Origin: Telluria aromaticivorans
GTDB taxonomy: Bacteria; Pseudomonadota; Gammaproteobacteria; Burkholderiales; Burkholderiaceae_D
Direction: 5' to 3'
Assembly (NCBI RefSeq): GCF_013003915.1
Contig: NZ_JABAIV010000003.1
Span: forward strand, 558,001-622,000
Length of the DNA: 64,000 bases
This document shows positions 36,368 to 44,941 of the stretch, piece after piece; position 1 is the first letter of the stretch; every line of letters begins with the position of its first letter. The notes beneath the pieces are model-generated. The model saw nothing but the letters and a program-made list of their open reading frames with translations. It searched no databases and was not told where the DNA came from. The translations under genes and the position numbers were made by a program.

Positions 36368-37306
36368 TCAGCCGTCCTTGTTGATGCGGTTGACCAGCGC
36401 GCCCAGCACCTCTTCGGCCATGTCGTTGTCCACCTGGCAGGTGCCGGCGTTTTCGTGCCCGCCGCCGCCGTATTCCAGCATCAGCGCGCCGATGTTGGTC
36501 CGGGAGCTGCGGTCCAGGATCGACTTGCCGGTGGCGAACACGGTGTTTTGCTGCTTCACGCCCCACAGCACGTGGATCGAGATATTGGTCTCAGGGAAGA
36601 GCGCGTAGATGATGAAGCGGTTTCCGGCATAGATCACCGGTTCGGCGCGCAGGTCGAGCACCACCAGGTTGCGGTGCACGGTGGCGCAGCGGCGGATCTG
36701 CTGCTTGCAGCGCTCGCTGTGCTCGAAATACAGCGCGGTGCGTTCGCGCACATCGGGCAACTCCATGATCTGCTCGATCGAATGCTGGGCGCAGTAATCG
36801 ATCAGGGCCATCATCAGCTGGTAGTTCGAGATGCGGAATTCGTGGAAGCGTCCCAGCCCGGTGCGCGCGTCCATCAGGAAGTTGAGCAGGTTCCAGCCCT
36901 GGGGGAACAGCACTTCGTCGCGTGAGAAGCGCGCAGAGTCGCCCTTGTCCACCGCCGCCAGCATGTCGTTCCAGGCCGCGGGAAAGGTTTTCGCGCCGCC
37001 ATAGTGGTCGTACACGACGCGCGCGGCCGAGGGCGCTTCGGGGTGGATCACGTGGTTCTCGCGGACGCCCGTGTTGCGGATGGTTTCCGACAAATGGTGG
37101 TCGAAAGCTAGGCGCGCTGCCGCCACATATGGCAGATTGGTCGTGATGTCGCGCCCGCTGATGGCGATCTTCCCGTCCTGCATGTCCTTCGGGTGCACGA
37201 ACAGGATGTCGTCGATCAGGTCGAGGTGCTTGAGCAGGACCGCGCACACCAGGCCGTCGAAATCGCTGCGGGTAACGAGTCGGAATTTTTCGTGAACGGC
37301 TGACAT
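36368..37306 (-). CDS. DHH/DHHA1 family phosphoesterase (exopolyphosphatase-like)
   Basis: The 312-residue protein has TRSDFDGLVCA near residues 12-22, FDHHLSE near 68 (the DHH motif), a DKGD segment near 119, and the C-terminal DHHA1-type GGGGHENAGT near 280. These metal-binding motifs define phosphoesterases that cleave oligonucleotides, polyphosphate or cyclic dinucleotides. The substrate here is not established. AAAGGAT precedes the ATG. It is a single gene, convergent with the GGDEF-EAL gene. Confidence 0.85.
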   Translation of the reverse strand: MSAVHEKFRLVTRSDFDGLVCAVLLKHLDLIDDILFVHPKDMQDGKIAISGRDITTNLPYVAAARLAFDHHLSETIRNTGVRENHVIHPEAPSAARVVYDHYGGAKTFPAAWNDMLAAVDKGDSARFSRDEVLFPQGWNLLNFLMDARTGLGRFHEFRISNYQLMMALIDYCAQHSIEQIMELPDVRERTALYFEHSERCKQQIRRCATVHRNLVVLDLRAEPVIYAGNRFIIYALFPETNISIHVLWGVKQQNTVFATGKSILDRSSRTNIGALMLEYGGGGHENAGTCQVDNDMAEEVLGALVNRINKDG

Positions 37307-37630
37307 CGGCAGATCCTTTCGAGAACGGAAATTCGGATTGCGAGTGATTGGCCTTGCCGGACGGCAGGCCGGACCTCAAGGATCATACCTTGCAATGTTT
37401 CCAAATAACAGCCTTTGCGCTGGCGCATTCTGGCTCGACGGGGTGCCGTCCATGCCCCGGATCGTGCAGGCTGTCGCACGGGGCTGGTGCCCAGGCGGCG
37501 CCGGACGTAAAGTTGCATCATCCCAACAGTCGAAGGCGCCGGAGATGTTGTATTTCCGGCACGCGCAGGCAGCGACGCGGTACACTCGCCGTTTGCCCAA
37601 GCACCCGTCGACAAGACACGCACAGCAACC
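37307..37630. other. Divergent intergenic region, DHH gene / LytS-type kinase
   Basis: This 324-bp gap between divergent genes must contain both promoters. I see no clear gene, repeat or hexamer pair in it. Confidence 0.3.
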
Positions 37631-38905
37631 ATGCAAGCAAGGAATACAACCCAGCAATATTTTTCCAGCATCCTGTCGTGGGTCTTCCGCGGCTTCGATG
37701 CCGTAGCGACCTGGGTCACCCAGCTGTCGTGGTGGAAGTTTTTCCTGTTCGCCCTGCTGACTCTGGCCGCTGGCGCCATCTTGCAGGAAGAATTGTTCTC
37801 CGGCCCGGCCGAAGAAGAAGTCGCCCGTGCCGAGCGCGAATCGGGCCGCCGCAGCGACGCCGCGATCCTGATCGACGAAAGCGGCATCCGGTTCAATCCG
37901 CGCCGCAAGCCGCGCAGCGGCGCCGCCACCGTGCCGCCCGAGCCATCCGCACCACCGGTGCCCCCCGATGCGCCACCGGCGCCGGAAACGCCCGCCGTGC
38001 CGGCGCCGTCCACGAGTCCCTCGCCGGCCATCTACCCGAACGGCGAATCGGTCCACATCGAGCTGCCGCCGCAAATCGGCGAGGAGCTCTCGAACGCCAT
38101 CGAGATGGCGGTCGAAGACGCCGCCGAACAGAAGGTGTCGCGCTACCACAAGCAGGCCTCGACCTGGTTCATGAATTTCGTGCTGCTGTTCGTGCTGGCG
38201 CTGTTCGGGACCAAGGCCCTGGTCGGCGGCAAGAAGCGCGCGGTGGCCGAGGCCCAGGTCGCGAATGCCGCCGCCGAGCGCGAGGCGATGCAGCGCCAGC
38301 TGTCGGAAACCAGGATGCAGATGATGCAGGCCCAGGTCGAACCGCATTTCCTGTTCAACACCCTGGCCTCGGTCGAGCACCTGATCCAGGTCGACCCGCC
38401 GCGCGCTTCGGCCATGCAACGCAGCCTGATCCAGTACCTGCGCGCGGTGCTGCCGCAGATGCGCGACAACGCCGTCGTCACCGGCCTCGGGCGCGAGGTC
38501 GACATGGTGACGGCCTACCTGGCCCTGCTCAAGATGCGCATGGAAGAGCGGCTGACCGTGGTGATGCGGGTTCCGGAGGGCCTGCGCAGCGCGGCCTTCC
38601 CGCCGATGATGCTGCAGTCGATGGTCGAGAATGCGATCAAGCACGGCCTCGAATGCAAGCCGGAAGGCGGCACCCTGGAGATCACCGCCGAGGTTGTCGA
38701 CAACCGGCTGCGCGTCACCGTCAGCGACGACGGCGTCGGCTTCGGAGTGGTGCCGAGCGACGGCACCGGCCTTGGCCTGCAGACGATCCGCGACCGCCTC
38801 AAGCTGCTGCACGGCGATGCCGGCCAGCTGCACATCGCCGCCAACAGCCCGAGCGGCGTGATCGCGATGATCGAAGTGCCCTACCTGTTGTCAAAACAGG
38901 CGTGA
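37631..38905 (+). CDS. LytS/AlgZ-type sensor histidine kinase
   Basis: The 424-residue protein has one hydrophobic segment at about residues 36-55 and a second at about 178-196. Between them is a Pro/Ala-rich loop (PPEPSAPPVPPDAPPAPETP-like, about 105-135). The kinase core is of the LytS/YehU type: His in VEPHFLFNTLASVEHL, N-box SMVENAIKHGLE and G-box GTGLGLQTIRDRL. It would phosphorylate the LytTR regulator encoded next (95 bases downstream). It lacks a recognisable ligand domain; the signal may be sensed through the membrane or the loop. Confidence 0.87.
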   Translation: MQARNTTQQYFSSILSWVFRGFDAVATWVTQLSWWKFFLFALLTLAAGAILQEELFSGPAEEEVARAERESGRRSDAAILIDESGIRFNPRRKPRSGAATVPPEPSAPPVPPDAPPAPETPAVPAPSTSPSPAIYPNGESVHIELPPQIGEELSNAIEMAVEDAAEQKVSRYHKQASTWFMNFVLLFVLALFGTKALVGGKKRAVAEAQVANAAAEREAMQRQLSETRMQMMQAQVEPHFLFNTLASVEHLIQVDPPRASAMQRSLIQYLRAVLPQMRDNAVVTGLGREVDMVTAYLALLKMRMEERLTVVMRVPEGLRSAAFPPMMLQSMVENAIKHGLECKPEGGTLEITAEVVDNRLRVTVSDDGVGFGVVPSDGTGLGLQTIRDRLKLLHGDAGQLHIAANSPSGVIAMIEVPYLLSKQA

Positions 38906-39000
38906 CCCCGCACCATCCGCCCGGGGCGGCATGCAAGGTGACTTGCCTGCCGCGCGGTTTCGTTGAATAATTGTTACCTTCCTTCTGCCAAGAGACGACC

Positions 39001-39762
39001 ATGCCCACCGCGATTATTGCCGACGATGAAAGACTGATGCGCGACCAGCTGCGGATGCGCCTGTCCGAGGCCTGGCCGGAGCTGGAGATCCTGGGCGAAG
39101 CGAAAAACGGCGAGGAAGCGGTGGAACTGGTCGAGCAGCTCAAACCCGACCTGACCTTCCTGGACATCCGCATGCCGGGCAAGACCGGCATGGAGGCGGC
39201 GCGCGACATCGGCGACCGCAGCCAGGTCGTGTTCGTCACCGCCTACGACCAGTATGCGGTCGAAGCTTTCGAACGCGGCGCGGTCGACTACGTGCTCAAG
39301 CCAACCGAGCCGGACCGCCTGAAGGTGACCGTGGACCGCCTCAAGGGCCGCCTCGCGCGCCCGGCCGAGAAAGTCAACGACAGCGTGCAGGCCATGCTGT
39401 CGCAACTGGCCGAAAAAATCGGCGCGCCCAAGGCCAAGCACCTGCAATGGATCCAGGCCAGCATCGGCCAGGACCTGCGCATGATCCCGGTGGAAGACAT
39501 CCTGTTCTTCCGCTCGGACGAGAAATACACCTGCGTCCAGACGGCCAGTTTCGAGGCCCTGATCCGCAAGCCGGTGCGCGACCTGGCCGACGAGCTCGAC
39601 CCGTCGCTGTTCTGGCAGATCCACCGCGCCACCCTGGTCAACGTCAATGCGATCGAAGGCGTGACGCGCGATATCCGCGGGCGCCACCTGGTGCTGGTCA
39701 AGGGGCGGCCCGAGAAACTGGAAGTGAGCCGGAGTTTCCTGCACCTGTTCAAGCAGATGTAA
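39001..39762 (+). CDS. LytTR-family response regulator
   Basis: The 253-residue protein has a receiver domain at 1-120 (IIADDERLMRD; phospho-acceptor in LTFLDIRMPG, about Asp54; Lys in YVLKPTE) and a LytTR DNA-binding domain from about 150 (IPVEDILFFRSDEKYTCV; WQIHRATLVNV). It is the partner of the LytS-type kinase upstream. The ATG at 39001 begins MPTAIIADDE exactly where receiver domains start, so the ten-codon longer frame is discarded. Confidence 0.9.
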   Translation: MPTAIIADDERLMRDQLRMRLSEAWPELEILGEAKNGEEAVELVEQLKPDLTFLDIRMPGKTGMEAARDIGDRSQVVFVTAYDQYAVEAFERGAVDYVLKPTEPDRLKVTVDRLKGRLARPAEKVNDSVQAMLSQLAEKIGAPKAKHLQWIQASIGQDLRMIPVEDILFFRSDEKYTCVQTASFEALIRKPVRDLADELDPSLFWQIHRATLVNVNAIEGVTRDIRGRHLVLVKGRPEKLEVSRSFLHLFKQM

Positions 39763-39770
39763 GCGTCCGC

Positions 39771-39795
39771 GGCGGCCCTGCACGGGCCGCCCGCC
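39771..39795 (+). terminator. Possible terminator after the LytTR regulator
   Basis: GGCGGCCC TGCAC GGGCCGCC makes an eight-base stem nine bases after the stop. The following run is C-rich rather than T-rich, so efficiency is doubtful. Confidence 0.35.
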
Positions 39796-39882
39796 CCCTT
39801 TGTCGGACATCAACCTCCATCCCCACCCCGCCACGTAATGTAGAGCTTCCGGCCTCCCCGGCCATCTTTGTGGCATTCCCGC

Positions 39883-41061
39883 ATGACTCCACAGCGACGC
39901 CAACGCCGCAGCCGCGCGGGCGCGGCGGTACTCGTGTTCGGCTTTATCAGTGGCTATTGCGCCGGCACAACCGCAGCGGCAATGCGCCGTGCCCGCAGCG
40001 TACGCCGCACGGTGCGCGAGCTCGACGGCCGTCGCATCGTCCACAGCGCCAGCGACGCCATCCTCTCGATCGACGAGCATGCCTTCATCCTGTTCGCCAA
40101 TCCGGCAGCGGCCCACATGTTTGCGACCAGCGTTTCCGCCATGCAGGGGGGCTCGCTGTCGCGCTTCATCCAGTCCACCGGGCGCGAGGCGCGTAGCCCG
40201 CTCGATTACTTCCCGGCCGGCGCAGGACGTGCCGGGCGCCGCGCCACCGACTATGCGGTTACCGGCATCCGCGCCAACGGCCAGCTGTTCCCGATCGAAG
40301 GCTCGATCTCGCGCGTCGAGCAAGACGGCCAGGAAATCTGCACCGTAATCCTGCGCGATGTCTCCGAGCGTCACCTGGTGCAGCAAAAGCTGGCGCGCTC
40401 GCACGACCAGCTGCGCCAGCTGTCCTCGGCCCTGCAGACCATCCGCGAAGAAGAACGCACCCATATCGCGCGCGAACTGCACGACGACCTCGGACAGCTG
40501 CTGGCCTCGCTGCGCATGGACCTGACCCTGCTCCAGCGCAGCAATGGCCTGCCCGAGCCCGGCCGCCACCTGATCGAAGGCATGGAATCGAACCTGGTGA
40601 CGGCCATCGCCTCGCTGCGCCGCATCGCCACCAACCTGCGTCCACGCGCGCTCGACGAAGGCGGCCTGTATTTCGCGCTGCAGGGCCTGCGCGACGAGTT
40701 CGTCGAGCGCCATAATATAGCCTGCATCCTGATGGCCGACGAGAACGAGCTGCGCCTCGACGACAGCGCCAGCACGGCCATCTTCCGCATCGTCCAGGAA
40801 GCGCTCACCAATATCGCCCGCCACGCCGACGCCACCAGCGTGGTGCTCAACCTGGACCGCATCGACGGCGAACTGCTGGTGACGATCCGCGACGACGGCC
40901 GCGGCATCCGCGCCGAAGACATGGAAAAGGCCGCATCGCTCGGTCTGGTGGGCATGCGCGAGCGGGTGTGGGCCATGGACGGCGAGATCAGCATCAGCGC
41001 CGACGAACCCACCGGCACCCGCATCGACATTGTGCTCCCGCTCGCCGAGCGCACCATATAG
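39883..41061 (+). CDS. NarX/UhpB-type sensor histidine kinase with PAS
   Basis: The 392-residue protein has an N-terminal hydrophobic segment (AGAAVLVFGFISGYCAG, about 11-27), a PAS domain at about 45-165 and a HisKA_3 core (EERTHIARELHDDLGQ, with the His in ELHDD). The HATPase contains IVQEALTNIARHA and GLVGMRERV. Such kinases act on LuxR/NarL-type regulators. None is encoded next to it, since the nearest regulator is LytTR type, so it looks like an orphan in this window. The ATG at 39883 is preferred to a TTG five codons upstream. Confidence 0.87.
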   Translation: MTPQRRQRRSRAGAAVLVFGFISGYCAGTTAAAMRRARSVRRTVRELDGRRIVHSASDAILSIDEHAFILFANPAAAHMFATSVSAMQGGSLSRFIQSTGREARSPLDYFPAGAGRAGRRATDYAVTGIRANGQLFPIEGSISRVEQDGQEICTVILRDVSERHLVQQKLARSHDQLRQLSSALQTIREEERTHIARELHDDLGQLLASLRMDLTLLQRSNGLPEPGRHLIEGMESNLVTAIASLRRIATNLRPRALDEGGLYFALQGLRDEFVERHNIACILMADENELRLDDSASTAIFRIVQEALTNIARHADATSVVLNLDRIDGELLVTIRDDGRGIRAEDMEKAASLGLVGMRERVWAMDGEISISADEPTGTRIDIVLPLAERTI

Positions 41062-41126
41062 TCCTCCTCCAGTCGGCGGCCTGACCGGGTTGCCACCTCC
41101 CTGCTTGCCGCACGCCCCATGCCGAC

Positions 41127-41186
41127 TTGTCAAATTGCGGCCTGTCAAATAGCAAGCTGCCAAATATCAAGCTGTCACTAAGCGGA
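41127..41186 (+). repeat. Four tandem 15-bp repeats upstream of the porin gene
   Basis: Units begin exactly 15 bases apart: TTGTCAAATTGCGGC, CTGTCAAATAGCAAG, CTGCCAAATATCAAG, CTGTCACTAAGCGGA. The core is CTGTCAAATAGCAAG. The array ends 80 bases before the porin start, in the promoter zone, and looks like a regulator-binding array. Confidence 0.7.
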
Positions 41187-41266
41187 AATATTCACTGGTT
41201 AAGATTCGGGTCGATCCGGGTTCATCTGCGAACCCGGCATCCTGTCCAAACCAACTGGAGATTTGC

Positions 41267-42280
41267 ATGAAGTTCAAGTACCTGGCAGCTGCGCTGCTGT
41301 CCACCCTCCCGCTGTTCGCCCACGCCCAGAGCAACGTCACCATCTATGGCGTGATGGACGCAGCGGTCGCTGTGGAAGACACCGACGCACCGGGTGAAGA
41401 CAGCCGCACTGTGATCAATTCGGGCAACCAGTCGAGCAGCCGCATCGGCTTCCGCGGTACCGAAGACCTGGGCAACGGCCTGAAAGCACTGTTCAACATC
41501 GAGGCCGGCGTCGCCCTCGACACCGGCGCCGCCGATTCCTCGCTGTTCGGCCGCCGCGCCGTGGTGGGCCTGCAGGGCGCCTTCGGTACCGTCACCGTCG
41601 GCCGCGAATACAGCCCGATCGCCGCAGTGGCCGCCGCCACCGACATCCTGGGCCAAGGCATGTTCGGCACCAACCTGTCGGCTTTCGCCACCAACCGCCT
41701 GACCCGCCGCCTGGCCAATTCGGTCAACTACAAGAGCGACGCCATGAGCGGCTTCACGCTCAATGCCGCCTACTCGACCGGCGAACGCGTCGTCGAACCG
41801 TCGGGCGACCTGATGGGCCTGTCGCTCGAGTACAAGACCGGCGGCCTCTACCTGGGCGCCGGCTACCACGTGATCGAGCGCCTGTCCACGGGCGACGACA
41901 AGGAACTCGCCTTCGGCGCGGGCTTCACCATGGGTGCCTTCGAAATCAAGGGTAACTACCTGCAGGCGGACCAGACCGGCGCCAACAACGAATACACCAA
42001 CGCCAACCTGGGCGCGGCCTTCACCACCGGCCCGAACAAATTCTTCCTGAACTTCCAGCAGCAGAAGATCGAGAGCGGCGCCAAGGGCAACACCGTGTCG
42101 CTGGCCTACACCTACGCACTGTCGAAGCGCACCAACATCTACTCGACCTACGCCCAGCTGCGCAACAACGGCCGCGGCGTGTTCGGGATCAGCTCGTCGT
42201 CGACCGCAGTCGCCCCGCCGGCCACCGCACTGGGCGCCGATCCGTCGGTGTTCACCGTGGGCGTGCGCCACTCGTTCTAA
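41267..42280 (+). CDS. Gram-negative trimeric porin
   Basis: The 337-residue product has a signal peptide (cleavage after AHAQ, about residue 21). It continues SNVTIYGVMDAAV, the standard start of beta-proteobacterial OmpC-like porins. Typical strands SRIGFRGTEDLGNGLKALFNIE and LFGRRAVVGLQGAFGTVTVGRE follow. The C-terminal residue is Phe (FTVGVRHSF), as expected for BAM insertion. It forms a general outer-membrane diffusion channel. GGAGA lies nine bases before the ATG. The 15-bp repeat array upstream suggests regulation. Confidence 0.93.
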   Translation: MKFKYLAAALLSTLPLFAHAQSNVTIYGVMDAAVAVEDTDAPGEDSRTVINSGNQSSSRIGFRGTEDLGNGLKALFNIEAGVALDTGAADSSLFGRRAVVGLQGAFGTVTVGREYSPIAAVAAATDILGQGMFGTNLSAFATNRLTRRLANSVNYKSDAMSGFTLNAAYSTGERVVEPSGDLMGLSLEYKTGGLYLGAGYHVIERLSTGDDKELAFGAGFTMGAFEIKGNYLQADQTGANNEYTNANLGAAFTTGPNKFFLNFQQQKIESGAKGNTVSLAYTYALSKRTNIYSTYAQLRNNGRGVFGISSSSTAVAPPATALGADPSVFTVGVRHSF

Positions 42281-42596
42281 GCAATCGTCCCCTCCGGCGA
42301 TCCCGCCCCTGCGGATCGCCGTCACCGGTCCCCGCCGCGGGACCGGACCAATGCCGGCACTCGCCGGCATTGGCCTTTCCCACGTCCCAAGATTGACCCG
42401 TTAAGCTGCCCGCACAGGGGCAAACGCAGAGGCGTGGCCTTTAATTCAAGCTTACTATGTCGGCACGACCATGCGGCAATCTGCGCAGGCACTCGCACGA
42501 TTGAAAACTATGTGATTCGTTAGCATTTTGATCATGTATCATCGAGGTCGGATTTATTAATTTTCATTCCCTGCACTCGGCAAAAAGGAGTAGCGC
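42281..42596 (+). promoter_or_regulatory. Porin-crtE intergenic region
   Basis: This 316-bp gap starts with GC-rich hairpins (see terminator at 42348) and then becomes AT-rich from about 42430. The AT-rich part presumably holds the promoter of the carotenoid operon. TGATCATGTATCA at 42529-42541 is an imperfect inverted repeat that could bind a regulator. AAAGGAG is just before the crtE ATG. Confidence 0.5.
42348..42378 (+). terminator. Probable terminator after the porin gene
   Basis: CCAATGCCGGC (42348-42358), loop ACTC, GCCGGCATTGG (42363-42373), then CCTTT. A second smaller hairpin GGTCCC/GGGACC lies just upstream. Confidence 0.6.
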
Positions 42597-43619
42597 ATGA
42601 CTACAGCGACACGGCGGATGGACGGGATCAGCGGGCTCGGGGAGTTCGGCAAGCCCGGGCATGGCGACGATCACCATGTCGACCTGGAGCGCATGCGCGG
42701 CACCATCGAGGAGCGCATCACCCACCTGCTGGCGGATTCCGGCAGCCAGGCCGACATGCTCGCTGCGGCGATGCGTGCCGGCGCCCTCAGCGCAGGCAAG
42801 CGCATGCGCCCCCTGCTGGTAATGCTGGTGGCGCGCGACCTCGGCTGCACCTCGCCGGCCCTGGTGGACGTCGCCTGTGCGGTCGAGATGGTGCACGCCG
42901 CTTCGCTGATGCTGGACGACATGCCGTGCATGGACAATGCCCAGCTGCGCCGCGGCAAACCGGCCATCCACGTCGAGTACGGCGAAGACGTCACCATCCT
43001 GGCTTCGGTCGCCCTGCTCAGCCGCGCCTTCGGGGTGCTGGCCGCGGCCCAGGACATCCCGCCGATCACGCGTACCCGCCTGGTGGCCCGCCTGGCCGAG
43101 ACTATCGGCACCCAAGGCCTGGTGCGCGGCCAGTTCGAAGACCTGCATGGCGCCGGCGCGCGCACGCCGGACGCGATCGCCACCACCAATGAACTCAAGA
43201 CCGGCGTGCTGCTCGGCGTGGCGGTCGACATGGCCGCGATCGTCGCCCAGACCTGCGAGGGTGTATCGCAATCGCTGCGCGCCTTCGCGCTGGCGGCCGG
43301 CCACGCTTTCCAGATCCGCGACGACTTCTACGACATTCCCGGCACCGACAGCGCGCTGACCGGCAAGGACACCGGCAAGGACCTCGGCAAGGCCACCCTG
43401 CTTGCCTCGCTCGGCCAGGAAGAAGCGCAGCGCCGCCTGGCCGCCCACCTGATGGATGCCGACCGCCACCTGGGCGAAGCGCTCGGCGCCGGCGGCCGCA
43501 CCCGCCGCTTCGTCGACGGCCTGTTCGCGCAGGGCCGTTCGCGCATGCGCCTGGCAGCCGACGCCAGCCCCTATGCCGATCCCGTGGCTGCGCGCGTGCG
43601 CGAAGTCCACGTCAACTGA
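42597..43619 (+). CDS. crtE: Geranylgeranyl diphosphate synthase (carotenoid pathway)
   Basis: The 340-residue enzyme elongates FPP or IPP/DMAPP to GGPP. The first Asp-rich motif is DDMPCMD (107-113), the longer DDx4D form of bacterial GGPP/FPP synthases. The second is in IRDDFYDIPG near 239. The residues before the first motif are small (AASLML), which leaves room for a C20 chain. It is first in the crtE-X-Y-I-B operon, so the GGPP role is supported by context. AAAGGAG precedes the ATG. The 20-base gap to crtX suggests co-transcription. Confidence 0.92.
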   Translation: MTTATRRMDGISGLGEFGKPGHGDDHHVDLERMRGTIEERITHLLADSGSQADMLAAAMRAGALSAGKRMRPLLVMLVARDLGCTSPALVDVACAVEMVHAASLMLDDMPCMDNAQLRRGKPAIHVEYGEDVTILASVALLSRAFGVLAAAQDIPPITRTRLVARLAETIGTQGLVRGQFEDLHGAGARTPDAIATTNELKTGVLLGVAVDMAAIVAQTCEGVSQSLRAFALAAGHAFQIRDDFYDIPGTDSALTGKDTGKDLGKATLLASLGQEEAQRRLAAHLMDADRHLGEALGAGGRTRRFVDGLFAQGRSRMRLAADASPYADPVAARVREVHVN

Positions 43620-43639
43620 ACCCGGCGGAAAGCGATCGC

Positions 43640-44941
43640 ATGGCGCATTTCGGGGTAGTTGCACCTGCGTTCTACAGCCACTTCAACGCACTCGAAGCGC
43701 TGGCCGGCGAGCTGGTGGCGCGCGGCCACCGCGTGACCTTCCTGCACCGTCCGGACGCGGCACGCTTCATCCGCGATCCCCGGGTTGGCTTCCACGCCAT
43801 CGGCGCCGGCACCCATCCACCAGGTTCGCTGGACGCGTCCCTGCAGCTGGCCGCCAATCCCGGCGGGCCGCTGGGGCTGCGCCGGGTAATCCTCGACATG
43901 GCCGCCGGCACCGACATGCTGTGCCGCGAACTGCCGCGCGCGATCGAAGCGCTCGGGATCGACGCCCTCATCGCCGATCAGATGGAAGCAGCCGGCGGCC
44001 TGGTGGCCGAAGGCCTCGGCATGCCCTTCGCCTCGGTGGCCTGCGCGCTGCCGGTCAACCGCGAGCCGGGCATTCCGCTGCCCGTAATGCCCTTCGGGTA
44101 CGAAGACAGCGAGCGCGCCCACAAGATCGTCGAGGGCAGCACCCGGGTCTACGACTGGATGATGGCGCCGCACCGCCGCAGCATCGAAGCCAATGCGCGC
44201 CGCCTCAGGCTGTCGCCGCGCGGCGCGCTGCACGACTGCCTGTCGCCGCTGGTGCAGGTCAGCCAGACCGTGGCCGGCTACGAGTTCCCGCGGCGCGCGT
44301 TGCCGCCACATTTCCACCATGTCGGGCCGTTGCGTGCGTCCAACCCGCGCAGTGACGTGTCGCCCCTGCCGGAGATCGCGCCCGGCCGCCCCTTTGTGTT
44401 TGCCTCGCTCGGCACCCTGCAGGGCCAGCGCCTGGCGCTGTTCAAACGTATTTCGGCAGCCTGCCGCCAGCTCGACGCCCAGCTCCTGGTCGCCCATTGC
44501 GGCGGCCTCGATGCGGCCCAGGAGCGGGCGCTGGAGCGGGCTGGCGCCACCTGGGTCTGCGCCTTCGCCCCGCAGCAGGCCGCGCTGGCGCGCGCCGATG
44601 CGGTGGTGTCGCATGCGGGCCTGAATACGGTGATGGACGCCATCGCCGCGCGCACGCCCATCCTGGCCTTGCCGATCGCCTTCGACCAGCCGGGCGCCGC
44701 CGCGCGCATCGTCCATGCCGGCATCGGCCTGAAGGCCTCGCCCCACTTCTCCGGCAGCGCCCACCTGGCGGCGCAATTGCGCCGGCTGCTCGACGAGAAC
44801 AGTTTCGCCACGCGCCTGGATGCGCTGGCGGGCAGCGTCGCGGCCAGCGGCGGTGCGCCCCGTGCGGCCGACCTGGTCGAAGACGCCCTGCAATTGCGGC
44901 GTCTGCCGCAACCGATACAAGGTGTGGCCAGCGGTGGATAA
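43640..44941 (+). CDS. crtX: Zeaxanthin glucosyltransferase
   Basis: The 433-residue protein is a GT1 (UGT-like) glycosyltransferase. It starts MAHFGVVAPAFYSHFNALEA, and its acceptor-side N-half is followed by the UGT signature HAGLNTVMDA...ALPIAFDQP near residues 318-350. In carotenoid clusters this enzyme adds one or two glucoses to the hydroxyl ends of zeaxanthin. The location between crtE and crtY gives the assignment. The crtY GTG start lies inside its last codons (8-base overlap), so translation is probably coupled. Confidence 0.92.
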   Translation: MAHFGVVAPAFYSHFNALEALAGELVARGHRVTFLHRPDAARFIRDPRVGFHAIGAGTHPPGSLDASLQLAANPGGPLGLRRVILDMAAGTDMLCRELPRAIEALGIDALIADQMEAAGGLVAEGLGMPFASVACALPVNREPGIPLPVMPFGYEDSERAHKIVEGSTRVYDWMMAPHRRSIEANARRLRLSPRGALHDCLSPLVQVSQTVAGYEFPRRALPPHFHHVGPLRASNPRSDVSPLPEIAPGRPFVFASLGTLQGQRLALFKRISAACRQLDAQLLVAHCGGLDAAQERALERAGATWVCAFAPQQAALARADAVVSHAGLNTVMDAIAARTPILALPIAFDQPGAAARIVHAGIGLKASPHFSGSAHLAAQLRRLLDENSFATRLDALAGSVAASGGAPRAADLVEDALQLRRLPQPIQGVASGG

